52,461 bases of DNA from Candidatus Lambdaproteobacteria bacterium (GTDB lineage Bacteria > SAR324 > JACQKK01), in contig JACQKK010000156.1 of the NCBI GenBank assembly GCA_016204605.1, positions 1-52,461 of the forward strand, given 5' to 3'. The notes under the pieces were generated by a model that was not told the origin of the DNA, made no database searches, and saw only the letters and a program-made list of their open reading frames with translations. Every line of letters starts with the position of its first letter. The first letter of the stretch is position 1. The position numbers were made by a program, and so were the translations under genes. Positions 44,991-52,353 of this stretch are shown here, in pieces.

Positions 44991-45845
44991 ATGAAACTGA
45001 TCCGCTTCGGTGAGCCCGACCGCGAGAAGCCCGGCCTCGAGCTGGAGGACGGCACGCGGCTGGACCTCTCCGACGCCATCTCCGACTACACGCCTGACTT
45101 CTTTGCCTGCGGCGGGCTGGAACGGCTCAAGGCGCTCGCGGCGGCGCCCCAGGCCTTTCCGCGCGTACCGGCCGCGGTGCGGCTCGGAGCGCCGGTGGCG
45201 CGGCCCGGCAAGTTCATCGCCATCGGGCTGAACTACCGGCGCCACGCCGCGGAGACCGGCAATCCGATCCCGCACGAGCCGATCCTGTTCACCAAGTACA
45301 ACTCCTCGATCTGCGGCCCCGCCGACGACACAGTGGTGCCGCGCGGCAGCACCAAGCTCGACTACGAGGTCGAGCTCGCCTTCGTGGTGAAGGACAAGGT
45401 GCGCTACCTGGCGTCGGAGCGGGACGCCCTCGCGCACATCGCGGGGTTCATGGTGTGCAACGACGTGAGCGAGCGCAACTTCCAGTCGGAGCGCGGCGGG
45501 CAGTGGGTCAAGGGCAAGAGCTGCGACACCTTCGGCCCGCTCGGCCCGTGGCTCGTGCCCGCGGAGGATGTGCCCGATTTCGACCGGCTCGACCTGAAGA
45601 CCCTCGTCAACGGCCAGGTGCGCCAGAGCAGCAACACCCGGGACATGATCTTCGGCGTGCCGCACCTGCTCTGGTACATGAGCCAGTTCTTCACGCTGGA
45701 GCCCGGCGACATCTGCACCACCGGCACGCCCGAGGGCGTGGCCCACGGCATGAAGCCGCCCGGCTTCCTCAAGCCCGGCGACCTCGTCGAGCTGACGATC
45801 GCCAGGCTGGGCGCCCAGCGCCACAAGGTCGTGCCGCCGCGCTAG
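44991..45845 (+). CDS. Fumarylacetoacetate hydrolase family protein
   Basis: 284-residue FAH-superfamily enzyme. MKLIRFGEPDREKPGLEL is the common N-terminal module; GKFIAIGLNYRRHAAETG, PILFTKYNSSICGP, LDYEVELAFVV (metal Glu pair), MVCNDVSERNFQ (metal Asp) and GDICTTGTPEGVAHG are the catalytic-domain blocks. Relatives act as 2-keto-3-deoxy-L-fuconate hydrolase, acylpyruvase or ureidoglycolate lyase; the exact reaction is open. ATG 44991 has AGGAGA at 44981-44986. It is divergent from rmlB. A 6-bp GC stem (45853-45858 with 45863-45868) just after the stop may mark the end of the transcript. Confidence 0.88.
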   Translation: MKLIRFGEPDREKPGLELEDGTRLDLSDAISDYTPDFFACGGLERLKALAAAPQAFPRVPAAVRLGAPVARPGKFIAIGLNYRRHAAETGNPIPHEPILFTKYNSSICGPADDTVVPRGSTKLDYEVELAFVVKDKVRYLASERDALAHIAGFMVCNDVSERNFQSERGGQWVKGKSCDTFGPLGPWLVPAEDVPDFDRLDLKTLVNGQVRQSSNTRDMIFGVPHLLWYMSQFFTLEPGDICTTGTPEGVAHGMKPPGFLKPGDLVELTIARLGAQRHKVVPPR

Positions 45846-46384
45846 GCCTTGGGCGGCGCGCCCGCCGCGCGGGACATTCGTCGGCCCCCTCGCGCCACGC
45901 GCGCTGCGAGCCCGCCGCTGCCGCTGCGGTCCGGCGCGGGCGACCGGCAACCGGTCGCGGAGCGTATGGGACACACCCCGAGCCGCCCGCGGCGCCCCGG
46001 GAAATCGAAAAGTCACCGCGCGGCGAAACGGCCCGCAATGGGCATTTCCAGGCAGAGCACGATCCGCTGCGGCGCAGCACGCCGCCTCCCATCGCGCGCA
46101 GCCGCGCATGGCGCCTCACAAAGACTCGGGCGGCGCGCGCTTCCGGCCCGCCCGCATCGCAACGTGATTCGCTCGATGCCATGCCGGCAACATCACGCAA
46201 TATCAAGGCTTGGCGCGATAATCGGCGAGTGCGCATCCGTCAGAATGGCTCTGGGAGCCTATCGTAGCCCCACACGGCCCGCAAGTGACGTATTTCTGTT
46301 CGCGGCACGGCCGCGGCACGAAGCATTCGGTGAAAAAGTTATAAAAAAAGAGTCAGGCAGGCCTTCCGCATGCATAGTTCGGGT

Positions 46385-46409
46385 TGTAATTTGTGAAAAA
46401 CAAATTACA
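46385..46409. promoter_or_regulatory. 10-bp perfect inverted repeat, AT-rich (operator or hairpin)
   Basis: TGTAATTTGT and ACAAATTACA flank a GAAAA loop. The symmetry and the position just downstream of the AT-rich candidate promoter fit an operator for a dimeric repressor; as RNA it would be a 10-bp stem-loop. Confidence 0.6.
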
Positions 46410-46457
46410 CTTCAGGTGACGCACCGCCAGGGAACAGGCCGTGCGCGGGGTTCCCCG

Positions 46458-46476
46458 GGCCGCCACGGGGGCGGCC
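46458..46476 (+). promoter_or_regulatory. Leader hairpin (7-bp stem, 5-nt loop)
   Basis: GGCCGCC and GGCGGCC arms around ACGGG. Second of the evenly sized hairpins in the kamA leader. Confidence 0.5.
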
Positions 46477-46493
46477 GGATGCGGAACCAAGGG

Positions 46494-46512
46494 AGGCAGG
46501 CCGATCCTGCCT
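46494..46512 (+). promoter_or_regulatory. Leader hairpin (7-bp stem, 5-nt loop)
   Basis: AGGCAGG and CCTGCCT arms around CCGAT, 10 bases before the ribosome site of kamA. Same stem and loop size as the previous hairpin. Confidence 0.5.
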
Positions 46513-46522
46513 GTTATGTACC

Positions 46523-46545
46523 GGAGGATCCATTTCTCAAATGGA
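46523..46545 (+). promoter_or_regulatory. kamA ribosome site with start codon inside a hairpin
   Basis: GGAGGA at 46523-46528 is directly followed by a perfect 7-bp stem: TCCATTT (46529-46535), loop CTC, AAATGGA (46539-46545). The kamA ATG (46541-46543) lies in the right arm. The 12-base spacing between GGAGGA and ATG is long for a normal site, so the hairpin may either shorten it or mask the start codon. Confidence 0.55.
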
Positions 46546-47947
46546 CAAGGAGAGCTTGCTGCGGGAGCAGGAGGAACCCCCAAGTTATCATGCAACCGTA
46601 TTGCCCATCTCGCCTTCCCGGGAACTGATCTTTCCCCCCACCTTTCCGTTCCAGGTCGATTCGCCCCCGCCCTCCTTCGGGCAGAGCGGCGCGCAGGTGC
46701 CCCGCCTCACCGTCAGTGACCGCAGCCACGAGTTCCGCCGACGCTTCTTTCCGAAGGTGCCGGTGCGGGAGTGGAACGACTGGCGCTGGCAGAACCGCAA
46801 CCGCGTCAAGACCGTGGCCGAGCTGGGGCGCTTCATCCGGCTTGCGCCGGATGAGCTGGACGCCGGGCGGCGCCAGCGGGGCTCGCTGCCGCTGGGCATC
46901 ACGCCCTACTACGCGAGCCTGCTCGACGAGCGCGACCCGTACCAGCCGTTGCGGCGCACTGTGGTGCCCTCGACCGGCGAGTTCGCCCGCACCTCAGGCG
47001 AGGCCGATGATCCGCTGGGCGAGGACGGCAACAGCCCCGTGTCTAATCTGGTGCATCGCTACCCGGACCGCGTGCTGTTCCTGGTGACGAACTTCTGCAC
47101 CACATATTGCCGCTACTGCACGCGCTCCCGCATGGTGGGGGCCGCGGGCGAACGCACCGTCAAGCGCAGCCAGCTCGAGGAGGCGATCGACTACATCGCC
47201 CGCACGCCCTCCATCCGCGACGTGCTGATCTCGGGCGGCGATCCGCTGAGCCTGGGCGACGACAAGCTGGAGTGGCTGCTCACCAGCCTGCGTCGCATCC
47301 CGCACGTGGAGTTCCTCCGCATCGGGACGAAGATCCCGGCCGTGATGCCGCAGCGCATCACCCCGGCGCTCACCCGGATACTGAAGAAATTCCATCCGCT
47401 CTGGATGAGCATCCACTTCCTCCACCCCGACGAGATCACGCCCGAGACGGGCGAGGCCTGCGAGCGGCTGGCCGATGCCGGCATTCCGCTGGGCAGCCAG
47501 ACCGTGCTGCTGAAGGGGGTCAACGACAGCGTGGCCACCATGCGCGATCTCGTGCACGGCCTGCTGAAGATCCGCGTGCGGCCGTACTACCTGTACCAGT
47601 GCGACCCCATCTCGGGCTCGGCCCACTTCCGCACCCCGGTGGAAAAGGGCATCGAGATCATCCAGGGGCTGCGCGGCCACACCACGGGCTATGCCGTGCC
47701 GCACTTCGTGGTGGATGCGCCCGGCGGCGGCGGGAAGATTCCGCTCCTGCCCGATTACGTGGCGGGGCGCGACGGCGACGACCTGCTGCTGCGCAACTAC
47801 GAGGGCAAGCTCTACCGCTACCCCGATCCGGGCGGGCGGTTGGGGGCGGATCGCGTAGCGCCTGCGGCCGGGACGGTGCCCGCGGCAGTAGTTGCGCCCG
47901 CGGCAGGGATGGCGCCCGTGGCCGTGATCGGCCCAGCGGCCGGGTAG
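46541..47947 (+). CDS. KamA-family radical SAM aminomutase (lysine 2,3-aminomutase-like)
   Basis: 468-residue radical SAM, PLP-dependent aminomutase. The 4Fe-4S ligands are C186, C190 and C193 in CTTYCRYC; SAM site SGGDPLSL; PLP lysine K399 in APGGGGKIPLLPDY. D355 (YLYQCDPISGSAHF) and D392 (VVDAPGGGGK) correspond to the two aspartates of clostridial lysine 2,3-aminomutase that bind the side-chain amine; glutamate 2,3-aminomutases have Lys and Asn there. Lysine to beta-lysine is therefore the likeliest reaction. The last ~30 residues are degenerate APAAG repeats. The beta-lysine acetyltransferase that would give the osmolyte is absent; two ATP-grasp genes follow at 7- and 8-bp spacing, indicating a different use of the product. 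Confidence 0.92.
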   Translation: MDKESLLREQEEPPSYHATVLPISPSRELIFPPTFPFQVDSPPPSFGQSGAQVPRLTVSDRSHEFRRRFFPKVPVREWNDWRWQNRNRVKTVAELGRFIRLAPDELDAGRRQRGSLPLGITPYYASLLDERDPYQPLRRTVVPSTGEFARTSGEADDPLGEDGNSPVSNLVHRYPDRVLFLVTNFCTTYCRYCTRSRMVGAAGERTVKRSQLEEAIDYIARTPSIRDVLISGGDPLSLGDDKLEWLLTSLRRIPHVEFLRIGTKIPAVMPQRITPALTRILKKFHPLWMSIHFLHPDEITPETGEACERLADAGIPLGSQTVLLKGVNDSVATMRDLVHGLLKIRVRPYYLYQCDPISGSAHFRTPVEKGIEIIQGLRGHTTGYAVPHFVVDAPGGGGKIPLLPDYVAGRDGDDLLLRNYEGKLYRYPDPGGRLGADRVAPAAGTVPAAVVAPAAGMAPVAVIGPAAG

Positions 47948-47954
47948 GTGACCC

Positions 47955-48977
47955 ATGCGCGTCGGCGTCACGTACGACCTGCGGCAGGACTACCTCGCCG
48001 CGGGGTACGGCGAGGAGGAGACGGCGGAGTTCGACAGCCCGGTGACGATCAACGCGATCGTCGCCGCGCTGCGCGCGCTCGGCCATGAGCCGGTGCCCAT
48101 CGGCAACGTGCGCCGGCTCGCCGAGCGCCTCGTCGCCGGCGAGCGCTGGGAGCTGGTATTCAACATCGCCGAGGGGCTGCGCGGATACGCCCGCGAGGCC
48201 CAGGTGCCCGCCCTGCTCGAGGGTTGGGACATCCCCTATACGTTCTCCGATCCGCTGACGCTGTGCCTGGCCCTGCACAAGGGCATGGCCAAGCGGGTCG
48301 TGCGGGACTGCGGCATTCCTACGCCGGAGTTCGCGGTGGTGGAAACGGAGGCCGATCTCCAGGCGTTCGCCCGGCTTTCGCGCACTCCGCTGGGGTTCCC
48401 GCTTTTCGCCAAGCCGGTGGCCGAGGGCACGGGCAAGGGCATCGGAGCCGCGTCCAAGCTGCACAACGCCGAGGAGCTCGAGCGCGTGTGCAGGTCCTTG
48501 CTGGCGCGATTCGGCCAGCCGGTGCTGGTGGAAGCCTTCCTGCCCGGGCGCGAGTTCACGGTGGGCATCCTGGGCACGGGCGCCGGCGCCAGGGCCATCG
48601 GCGTACTGGAAGTGTTGCTGCGCCCCCAGGCCGAGTCGGAGGCGTATACCTTCCACAACAAGGAGTATTACGAGAACCTGGTGGATTATCGGCTGGAGCA
48701 AGGCACGCTGGCCGACCGCGTGGCCGCCGTGGCGCTCGACGCCTGGCGCGCGCTGGGCTGCCGCGATGCCGGGCGGCTCGACCTGCGGCTCGATGGCGAG
48801 GGCGTGCCGAACTTCCTCGAAGTCAACCCGCTGGCCGGCATCAACCCCGAGCGCTCCGACCTGTGCATCCTGGCCCGCATGGTGGGGCTCTCCTACACCG
48901 AGCTGATCGGCCGCATCCTCGCCTCGGCGAGCGAACGGCTGGCCAGCCGGCCCGCGCGCGCGACCAGCGTCGCCTGA
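47955..48977 (+). CDS. ATP-grasp ligase 1, D-Ala-D-Ala ligase-like
   Basis: 340-residue ATP-grasp enzyme. N-terminal MRVGVTYDLRQDYLAAGYGE and ELVFNIAEGLRGYAREAQVP resemble the D-Ala-D-Ala ligase preATP fold; the ATP lid and base contacts are FPLFAKPVAEGTGKGIGA and PVLVEAFLPGREFTVGIL; the metal-binding end is LEVNPLAGINPERSDL. Real Ddl proteins have a glycine-rich HGxxGEDG loop near the start, which is not seen here, and the peptidoglycan genes normally beside ddlB are absent. It probably joins another carboxylate and amine through an acyl-phosphate. It lies 7 bp behind kamA and 8 bp before ligase 2. Confidence 0.88.
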   Translation: MRVGVTYDLRQDYLAAGYGEEETAEFDSPVTINAIVAALRALGHEPVPIGNVRRLAERLVAGERWELVFNIAEGLRGYAREAQVPALLEGWDIPYTFSDPLTLCLALHKGMAKRVVRDCGIPTPEFAVVETEADLQAFARLSRTPLGFPLFAKPVAEGTGKGIGAASKLHNAEELERVCRSLLARFGQPVLVEAFLPGREFTVGILGTGAGARAIGVLEVLLRPQAESEAYTFHNKEYYENLVDYRLEQGTLADRVAAVALDAWRALGCRDAGRLDLRLDGEGVPNFLEVNPLAGINPERSDLCILARMVGLSYTELIGRILASASERLASRPARATSVA

Positions 48978-48985
48978 GCCCGGCC

Positions 48986-50062
48986 ATGGCCAAGCCCACG
49001 GCGCGCGGTCGGAGCGTACAGCGCGGGCGAGGGGCGGAACCGCGCGTGCCGGCACCTCGCGTGAAAAGTCAGCGCGGCGGCGGGCCGCGCATCGTCGTGC
49101 TGCATGGCGCCGTGCCGGCCGATGCCCCGGCCGATGAGCAGGACGTGCTCGCCGAGGTGGACGCCGTCTGCGCGGGGCTCGTCCGCCTCGGTTACGCCGC
49201 GCAGCCCCTGCCCCTCACGCTCGATCTCGAAGCGGCCCGGCGCAAGCTCGCCCGGCACCCGCCTGCGCTCGTCTTCAACCTGGTCGAATCCATCGCGGGC
49301 AGCGGGAGGCTCTTGTTCCTGGCGCCGGCCCTGCTGGAGGAGCTGCGGCTCCCCTACACCGGCGTGCCGCTCGATGGCATCTACCAGACCTCCAACAAGC
49401 CCGTGGCGAAGCGCCTGATGGGGCTGGCGGGCATCCCCACGCCGCCGGTCGCCGAGCGGGCGGCGGATGCGGGCGCGGGACGCTGGATCGTCAAGTCGGT
49501 GTGGGAGCACGCCTCGATCGGGCTCGACGACGGCTCCGTGGTCGAAGGCGGCCGGGCGCTGGCGGCGGCGCTGGCCGGGCGGCGCGCCCGCTACGGCGGG
49601 GAGTGGTTCGCCGAGGGCTACATCGAGGGCCGCGAGTTCAACCTGGCGCTGCTGGCCCAGCCCGATGGCGTGCGCGTGCTGCCGGCCGCCGAGATGCGCT
49701 TCGAGGGCTGGGCGCCGGACAGGCCCCGCATCGTGGGATACCGCGCCAAGTGGCATCCGGAAGCGCCCGAATACCGGGGCACCGTACGCGCGTTTGCCGA
49801 TCTCGGCGCCGAAGGGCCGCTGCTGGCGGAGCTCGAGGCGCTGGCCCTGCGCTGCTGGAGGCTCTTCCGTCTGCGCGGCTACGCCCGCGTGGATTTCCGC
49901 GTGGATGAGGCGGGCCGGCCCTGGGTGCTTGAGGTCAACGCCAACCCCTGCATCGCGCCCGATGCGGGCTTCGCCGCGGCGCTCGCCCAGGCCGGCATCG
50001 CGTTCGACCAGGCCCTCGCCTGGATCGTCGCGGACGCGCTGCAACCACGCTCGGGCGGGTGA
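48986..50062 (+). CDS. ATP-grasp ligase 2, D-Ala-D-Ala ligase-like
   Basis: 358-residue ATP-grasp enzyme, clearly different from ligase 1. A basic, low-complexity start (residues 1-33) is followed by IVVLHGAVPADAPADEQDVL, ALVFNLVESIAGSGRLLFLA, LRLPYTGVPLDGIYQTSNKP, RWIVKSVWEHASIGLDDGSV (lid), WFAEGYIEGREFNLALL and the metal site LEVNANPCIAPDAGF. The substrate-side YTGVPLDGIYQTSNK block resembles the Ddl region that follows the serine loop. ATG 48986 lies in CGGCCATGG; a later start in the basic region is possible. Presumably acts with ligase 1 on the KamA product. Confidence 0.88.
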   Translation: MAKPTARGRSVQRGRGAEPRVPAPRVKSQRGGGPRIVVLHGAVPADAPADEQDVLAEVDAVCAGLVRLGYAAQPLPLTLDLEAARRKLARHPPALVFNLVESIAGSGRLLFLAPALLEELRLPYTGVPLDGIYQTSNKPVAKRLMGLAGIPTPPVAERAADAGAGRWIVKSVWEHASIGLDDGSVVEGGRALAAALAGRRARYGGEWFAEGYIEGREFNLALLAQPDGVRVLPAAEMRFEGWAPDRPRIVGYRAKWHPEAPEYRGTVRAFADLGAEGPLLAELEALALRCWRLFRLRGYARVDFRVDEAGRPWVLEVNANPCIAPDAGFAAALAQAGIAFDQALAWIVADALQPRSGG

Positions 50063-50075
50063 CCGCGCCCCGCCC

Positions 50076-50306
50076 TCAGCGCTTGGCGGCCTGCTCGGCC
50101 CTGGCGATCTCGTTCTTGATGACTTCGAGCAGCAGCTCGGGCTGGCCGGCGCGGATCACGTCCATGGGCTGGCGCCCTTGCAGCCCCGCGTGGGGCGTGC
50201 GGAGCCAGGCGTCCACCTTGGGCCGATCCCCCCGGAAGAACAGGAACACGATCTCGAGCACCTGCTCCAGGCTGGCCTTGCCCGGTCCGGGCGGTGGGCT
50301 TGCCAT
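50076..50306 (-). CDS. MbcA/ParS/Xre (DUF2384) antitoxin-like protein
   Basis: 76-residue protein matching the toxin-binding domain of the MbcA/ParS/Xre antitoxin family: VDAWLRTPHAGLQGRQPMDV followed by IRAGQPELLLEVIKNEI (consensus WLxxPNxxLxGxxPxxxL). The N-terminal helix-turn-helix of full-length antitoxins is missing. ATG 50306 has a strong GGAGGAGGAGG site 6 bases upstream; an in-frame ATG at 50348 is possible. The RES-domain or similar toxin usually next to it is absent on both sides, so it is an orphan or acts differently. It converges with ligase 2. Confidence 0.75.
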   Translation of the reverse strand: MASPPPGPGKASLEQVLEIVFLFFRGDRPKVDAWLRTPHAGLQGRQPMDVIRAGQPELLLEVIKNEIARAEQAAKR

Positions 50307-50403
50307 CGACGCCTCCTCCTCCAGGGGTAGCTCCCAGCGTAAGCCCAATGGATGGCGAAGTCACCGGATTTCCCGCCACCGGGGCGCCCGCGGGCGGGCG
50401 CTG

Positions 50404-51183
50404 CTACTCGAAGCTCGCGGCGACCGAGCCCACGCCGGCGAAGCGGGCCTCCCAGCGCTGGCCCTTGCGGATGGGCGTGGGCGGCATGAAGGTGCCGCTC
50501 ATGATCTGGTGGCCGGGCTCGATGGCGCGGCCGAATCCGGCCAGCTTGTTGGCCAGCCAGGCGATCGACTGGAACTGGTAGTCGATCGCGTCCCGCGCCA
50601 CCACCGATTTCGTCACCTGGCCATCGGTGACGACGTCGAGCTGGACGGCCCGCAAGTCGAGCGTGGCCGGGTAGGGTCGCCGCTCGGCGCCGACGATGAA
50701 GAAGCGCTGGCTCACGTCGTCGGCCACGCCCAAGCCGAGGTCGTCCACCGCTTCGCCGCGCCGCTCGACGATCTCGAACGCCGGGGCGATGGCGATGGCG
50801 GCCCCGGCGGCCTGCTCCGCCGTCACGCCCGGTCCGCGCAGGCGCGCCCCGATGGTGATGCACAGCTCGCACTCGATCAGCGGGCCGATCAGCTCGTCGA
50901 ACGCCAGCGTACGGCCGCTCTCGAGCCGGCGCTCCGCCAGCAGGTAGCCGAACCAGGGCTCCTCGGCCTTGCGCGCCTGGCGCTGCGTGACCGAGGTGAG
51001 GGCGATCTTCCAGCCGGCCTGGCGGGCCCCCGCGGCGACGGCCTTCCCGAGCAGCCCCAGCTGCACGCGGTACGCGTCGGGCAGGCTCAGCTTGCCCCGC
51101 AGCCGCTCGGGCCGGTAGCGCTGCTGCCCGGCCAGCGCCCACAGCTCGTCGATGGTGGCGGCAACGTCGAGGGGTTCGGTCAT
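50404..51183 (-). CDS. 2-oxopent-4-enoate hydratase-like protein, copy 1
   Basis: 259-residue member of the hydratase/decarboxylase branch of the FAH superfamily (MhpD, HpaH, XylJ), which hydrate 2-hydroxy-dienoates in aromatic catabolism. Features: GARQAGWKIALTS, PWFGYLLAERRLESG, LIGPLIECELCITIG (metal Glu pair), AIAPAFEIVERR, LGLGVADDVSQRFFIVG and IMSGTFMPPTPIRKGQRW. ATG 51183. It is the second gene of a tandem pair, 50 bp behind copy 2. No ring-cleavage dioxygenase is in the window, so the pathway cannot be named. Confidence 0.87.
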   Translation of the reverse strand: MTEPLDVAATIDELWALAGQQRYRPERLRGKLSLPDAYRVQLGLLGKAVAAGARQAGWKIALTSVTQRQARKAEEPWFGYLLAERRLESGRTLAFDELIGPLIECELCITIGARLRGPGVTAEQAAGAAIAIAPAFEIVERRGEAVDDLGLGVADDVSQRFFIVGAERRPYPATLDLRAVQLDVVTDGQVTKSVVARDAIDYQFQSIAWLANKLAGFGRAIEPGHQIMSGTFMPPTPIRKGQRWEARFAGVGSVAASFE

Positions 51184-51233
51184 GATGCGGCTCCACGGTG
51201 TGCACGTCGGAGGCGGAAGCAGGCGGATCAGGC

Positions 51234-52001
51234 TCAGCGGAACTCCGCCGAGACGGCGCCGATGGGGTGGAAACGCGCCTCGATCAGATCGCCATTGGCG
51301 ATGGGGAACTGGCGCGTGAACGAGCCGGTCATCACGCGCATGCCGCGCTCGATCCGGCGGCCGAAATCGGCCAGCCGGTTGGCGAGCCAGGCCAGCGAGG
51401 CCGCGGGGTCGCCCAGCACCGCCTCGCCCGTCGCGCCGCCCACCCGCTCCCCGTTGATGAACACGGCCGAGATGACCTTGCGCAGGTCCAGCGCCTGCGG
51501 CGAGTAGGGCACGGGCGTGCCGGTCACGAAGTACTTCTGCTGGACGTTGTCCGCCATCGCCAGCGCGGGGTCGGCCGCGAAGTCGCCGCGCCGCTCCACG
51601 ATTTCGAGGGCCGGCGCGACCGCCCCGATGGCCTCGCGCGCCCGCTCCGCGGTCACGCCCGGGCCCTTGAGGGGCTTGGCGAGAGTGACGCACAGCTCGT
51701 TCTCGAAGCACGGCGCCACCAGCTCCTCCACGCGCAGCACGGCGCCGGAGGCCTTGGCCGCGCTCTCCAGCAGGAAGCCCAGGATGGGCTCGTCGTAGCC
51801 GAGCTGCTGGCGGATGTCCTTGGCGGTGAGCCCCACCTTCCAGCCGGCCTGGCGCTGACCGGCCTTGAGGTGGCGCTCCAGGATGCCCAGTTGCACCTGG
51901 TAGCCCTCCTCGACCGTGAGCTTGCCTTTCCACTCCGGCGGGTAGTAGATGCCCTGCTGCGTTGCCTCCCAGATCGCTTCCGTGGCCTCCCGCACACCCA
52001 T
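51234..52001 (-). CDS. 2-oxopent-4-enoate hydratase-like protein, copy 2
   Basis: 255 residues, paralogue of copy 1 over its full length: KLTVEEGYQVQLGILERHLK, QRQAGWKVGLTAKDIRQQLG, LVAPCFENELCVTLAKPLKG, VAPALEIVERRG, ADNVQQKYFVTG, WLANRLADFGRRIERGMRVM and TGSFTRQFPIANGD. Compared with copy 1, it has GYDEPILGFLLES at the active-site loop. ATG 52001 aligns with the family start; the frame is open to 52055. It is the first gene of the pair and its promoter should lie between it and the MITE-like element. Confidence 0.87.
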   Translation of the reverse strand: MGVREATEAIWEATQQGIYYPPEWKGKLTVEEGYQVQLGILERHLKAGQRQAGWKVGLTAKDIRQQLGYDEPILGFLLESAAKASGAVLRVEELVAPCFENELCVTLAKPLKGPGVTAERAREAIGAVAPALEIVERRGDFAADPALAMADNVQQKYFVTGTPVPYSPQALDLRKVISAVFINGERVGGATGEAVLGDPAASLAWLANRLADFGRRIERGMRVMTGSFTRQFPIANGDLIEARFHPIGAVSAEFR

Positions 52002-52092
52002 TCCCGGATGCCCTCCACAAGGTTGGCGATGGCTGCCGAACCCGCACGGTAGCACGGGCCGCGCCTGCGTGTAAGAGCATCCCGCCGAGCGC

Positions 52093-52353
52093 CCAGGGCA
52101 AGTCCAAAGTCGTCCGTCACTTCATGCCGTCTGTGGGCGTCAGGGTCGCGGCGATGGCCTGCGGAGCGCTGCCCAGCGCCCTCCCTCCCCGGAGTGGATC
52201 GCTGTGGCGTCGGGCCGGCAACCCCACCCCGGCCTTCGGGCCCCCCTCCCCGCAATGGGGGGGAGGGGCCGGGGGAGGGGTTTTGCAGGGCAATCGCACT
52301 CTTGACCTGCCGCGCAATCCCGGACGGAAGCGGCGACTTTGGACTTGCCCTGG
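52093..52353. mobile_element. 261-bp MITE-like element with 20-bp perfect terminal inverted repeats
   Basis: CCAGGGCAAGTCCAAAGTCG at 52093-52112 is exactly inverted at 52334-52353. The element is flanked directly by CCGAGCGC (52085-52092) and CCGAGTGC (52354-52361), an 8-bp direct repeat with one mismatch, as expected of a target-site duplication. There is no transposase frame; the interior holds GC-rich hairpin repeat sequence related to the dispersed elements. An 8-bp duplication occurs in ISAs1 and IS66 families among others; the parent family is not identified. Bases 52002-52084 and 52362-52461 show no gene. Confidence 0.65.

Larger units (their letters stand above)
45846..46540 (+). other. 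695-bp non-coding leader region before kamA
   Basis: No gene is supported here. The first 450 bp are ordinary high-GC sequence. At about 46321-46415 the GC content drops sharply (GTTATAAAAAAAGAG and the hairpin at 46385), in strong contrast to the rest of the window; TATAAA at 46340-46345 is a candidate -10 without a good -35. Then follow two GC hairpins and a start-codon hairpin. This arrangement suggests a promoter at about 46340 and a structured 5' leader of ~190 bases for the kamA operon. Confidence 0.5.

Noticed and set aside
45846-46320. Coding frames in the first part of the kamA leader region
   Set aside because: All are Arg/Ala/Pro-rich, overlap in opposite directions and match no family; treated as non-coding.
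46415-46540. Lysine or other known riboswitch in the kamA leader
   Set aside because: The short regular hairpins do not reproduce the multi-helix core of any riboswitch class I can recall; a covariance search would be decisive.
47955-50062. Annotating either ATP-grasp gene as ddl (cell-wall D-Ala-D-Ala ligase)
   Set aside because: They lack the usual N-terminal Ddl loop and mur/fts neighbours, and they sit in a kamA operon.
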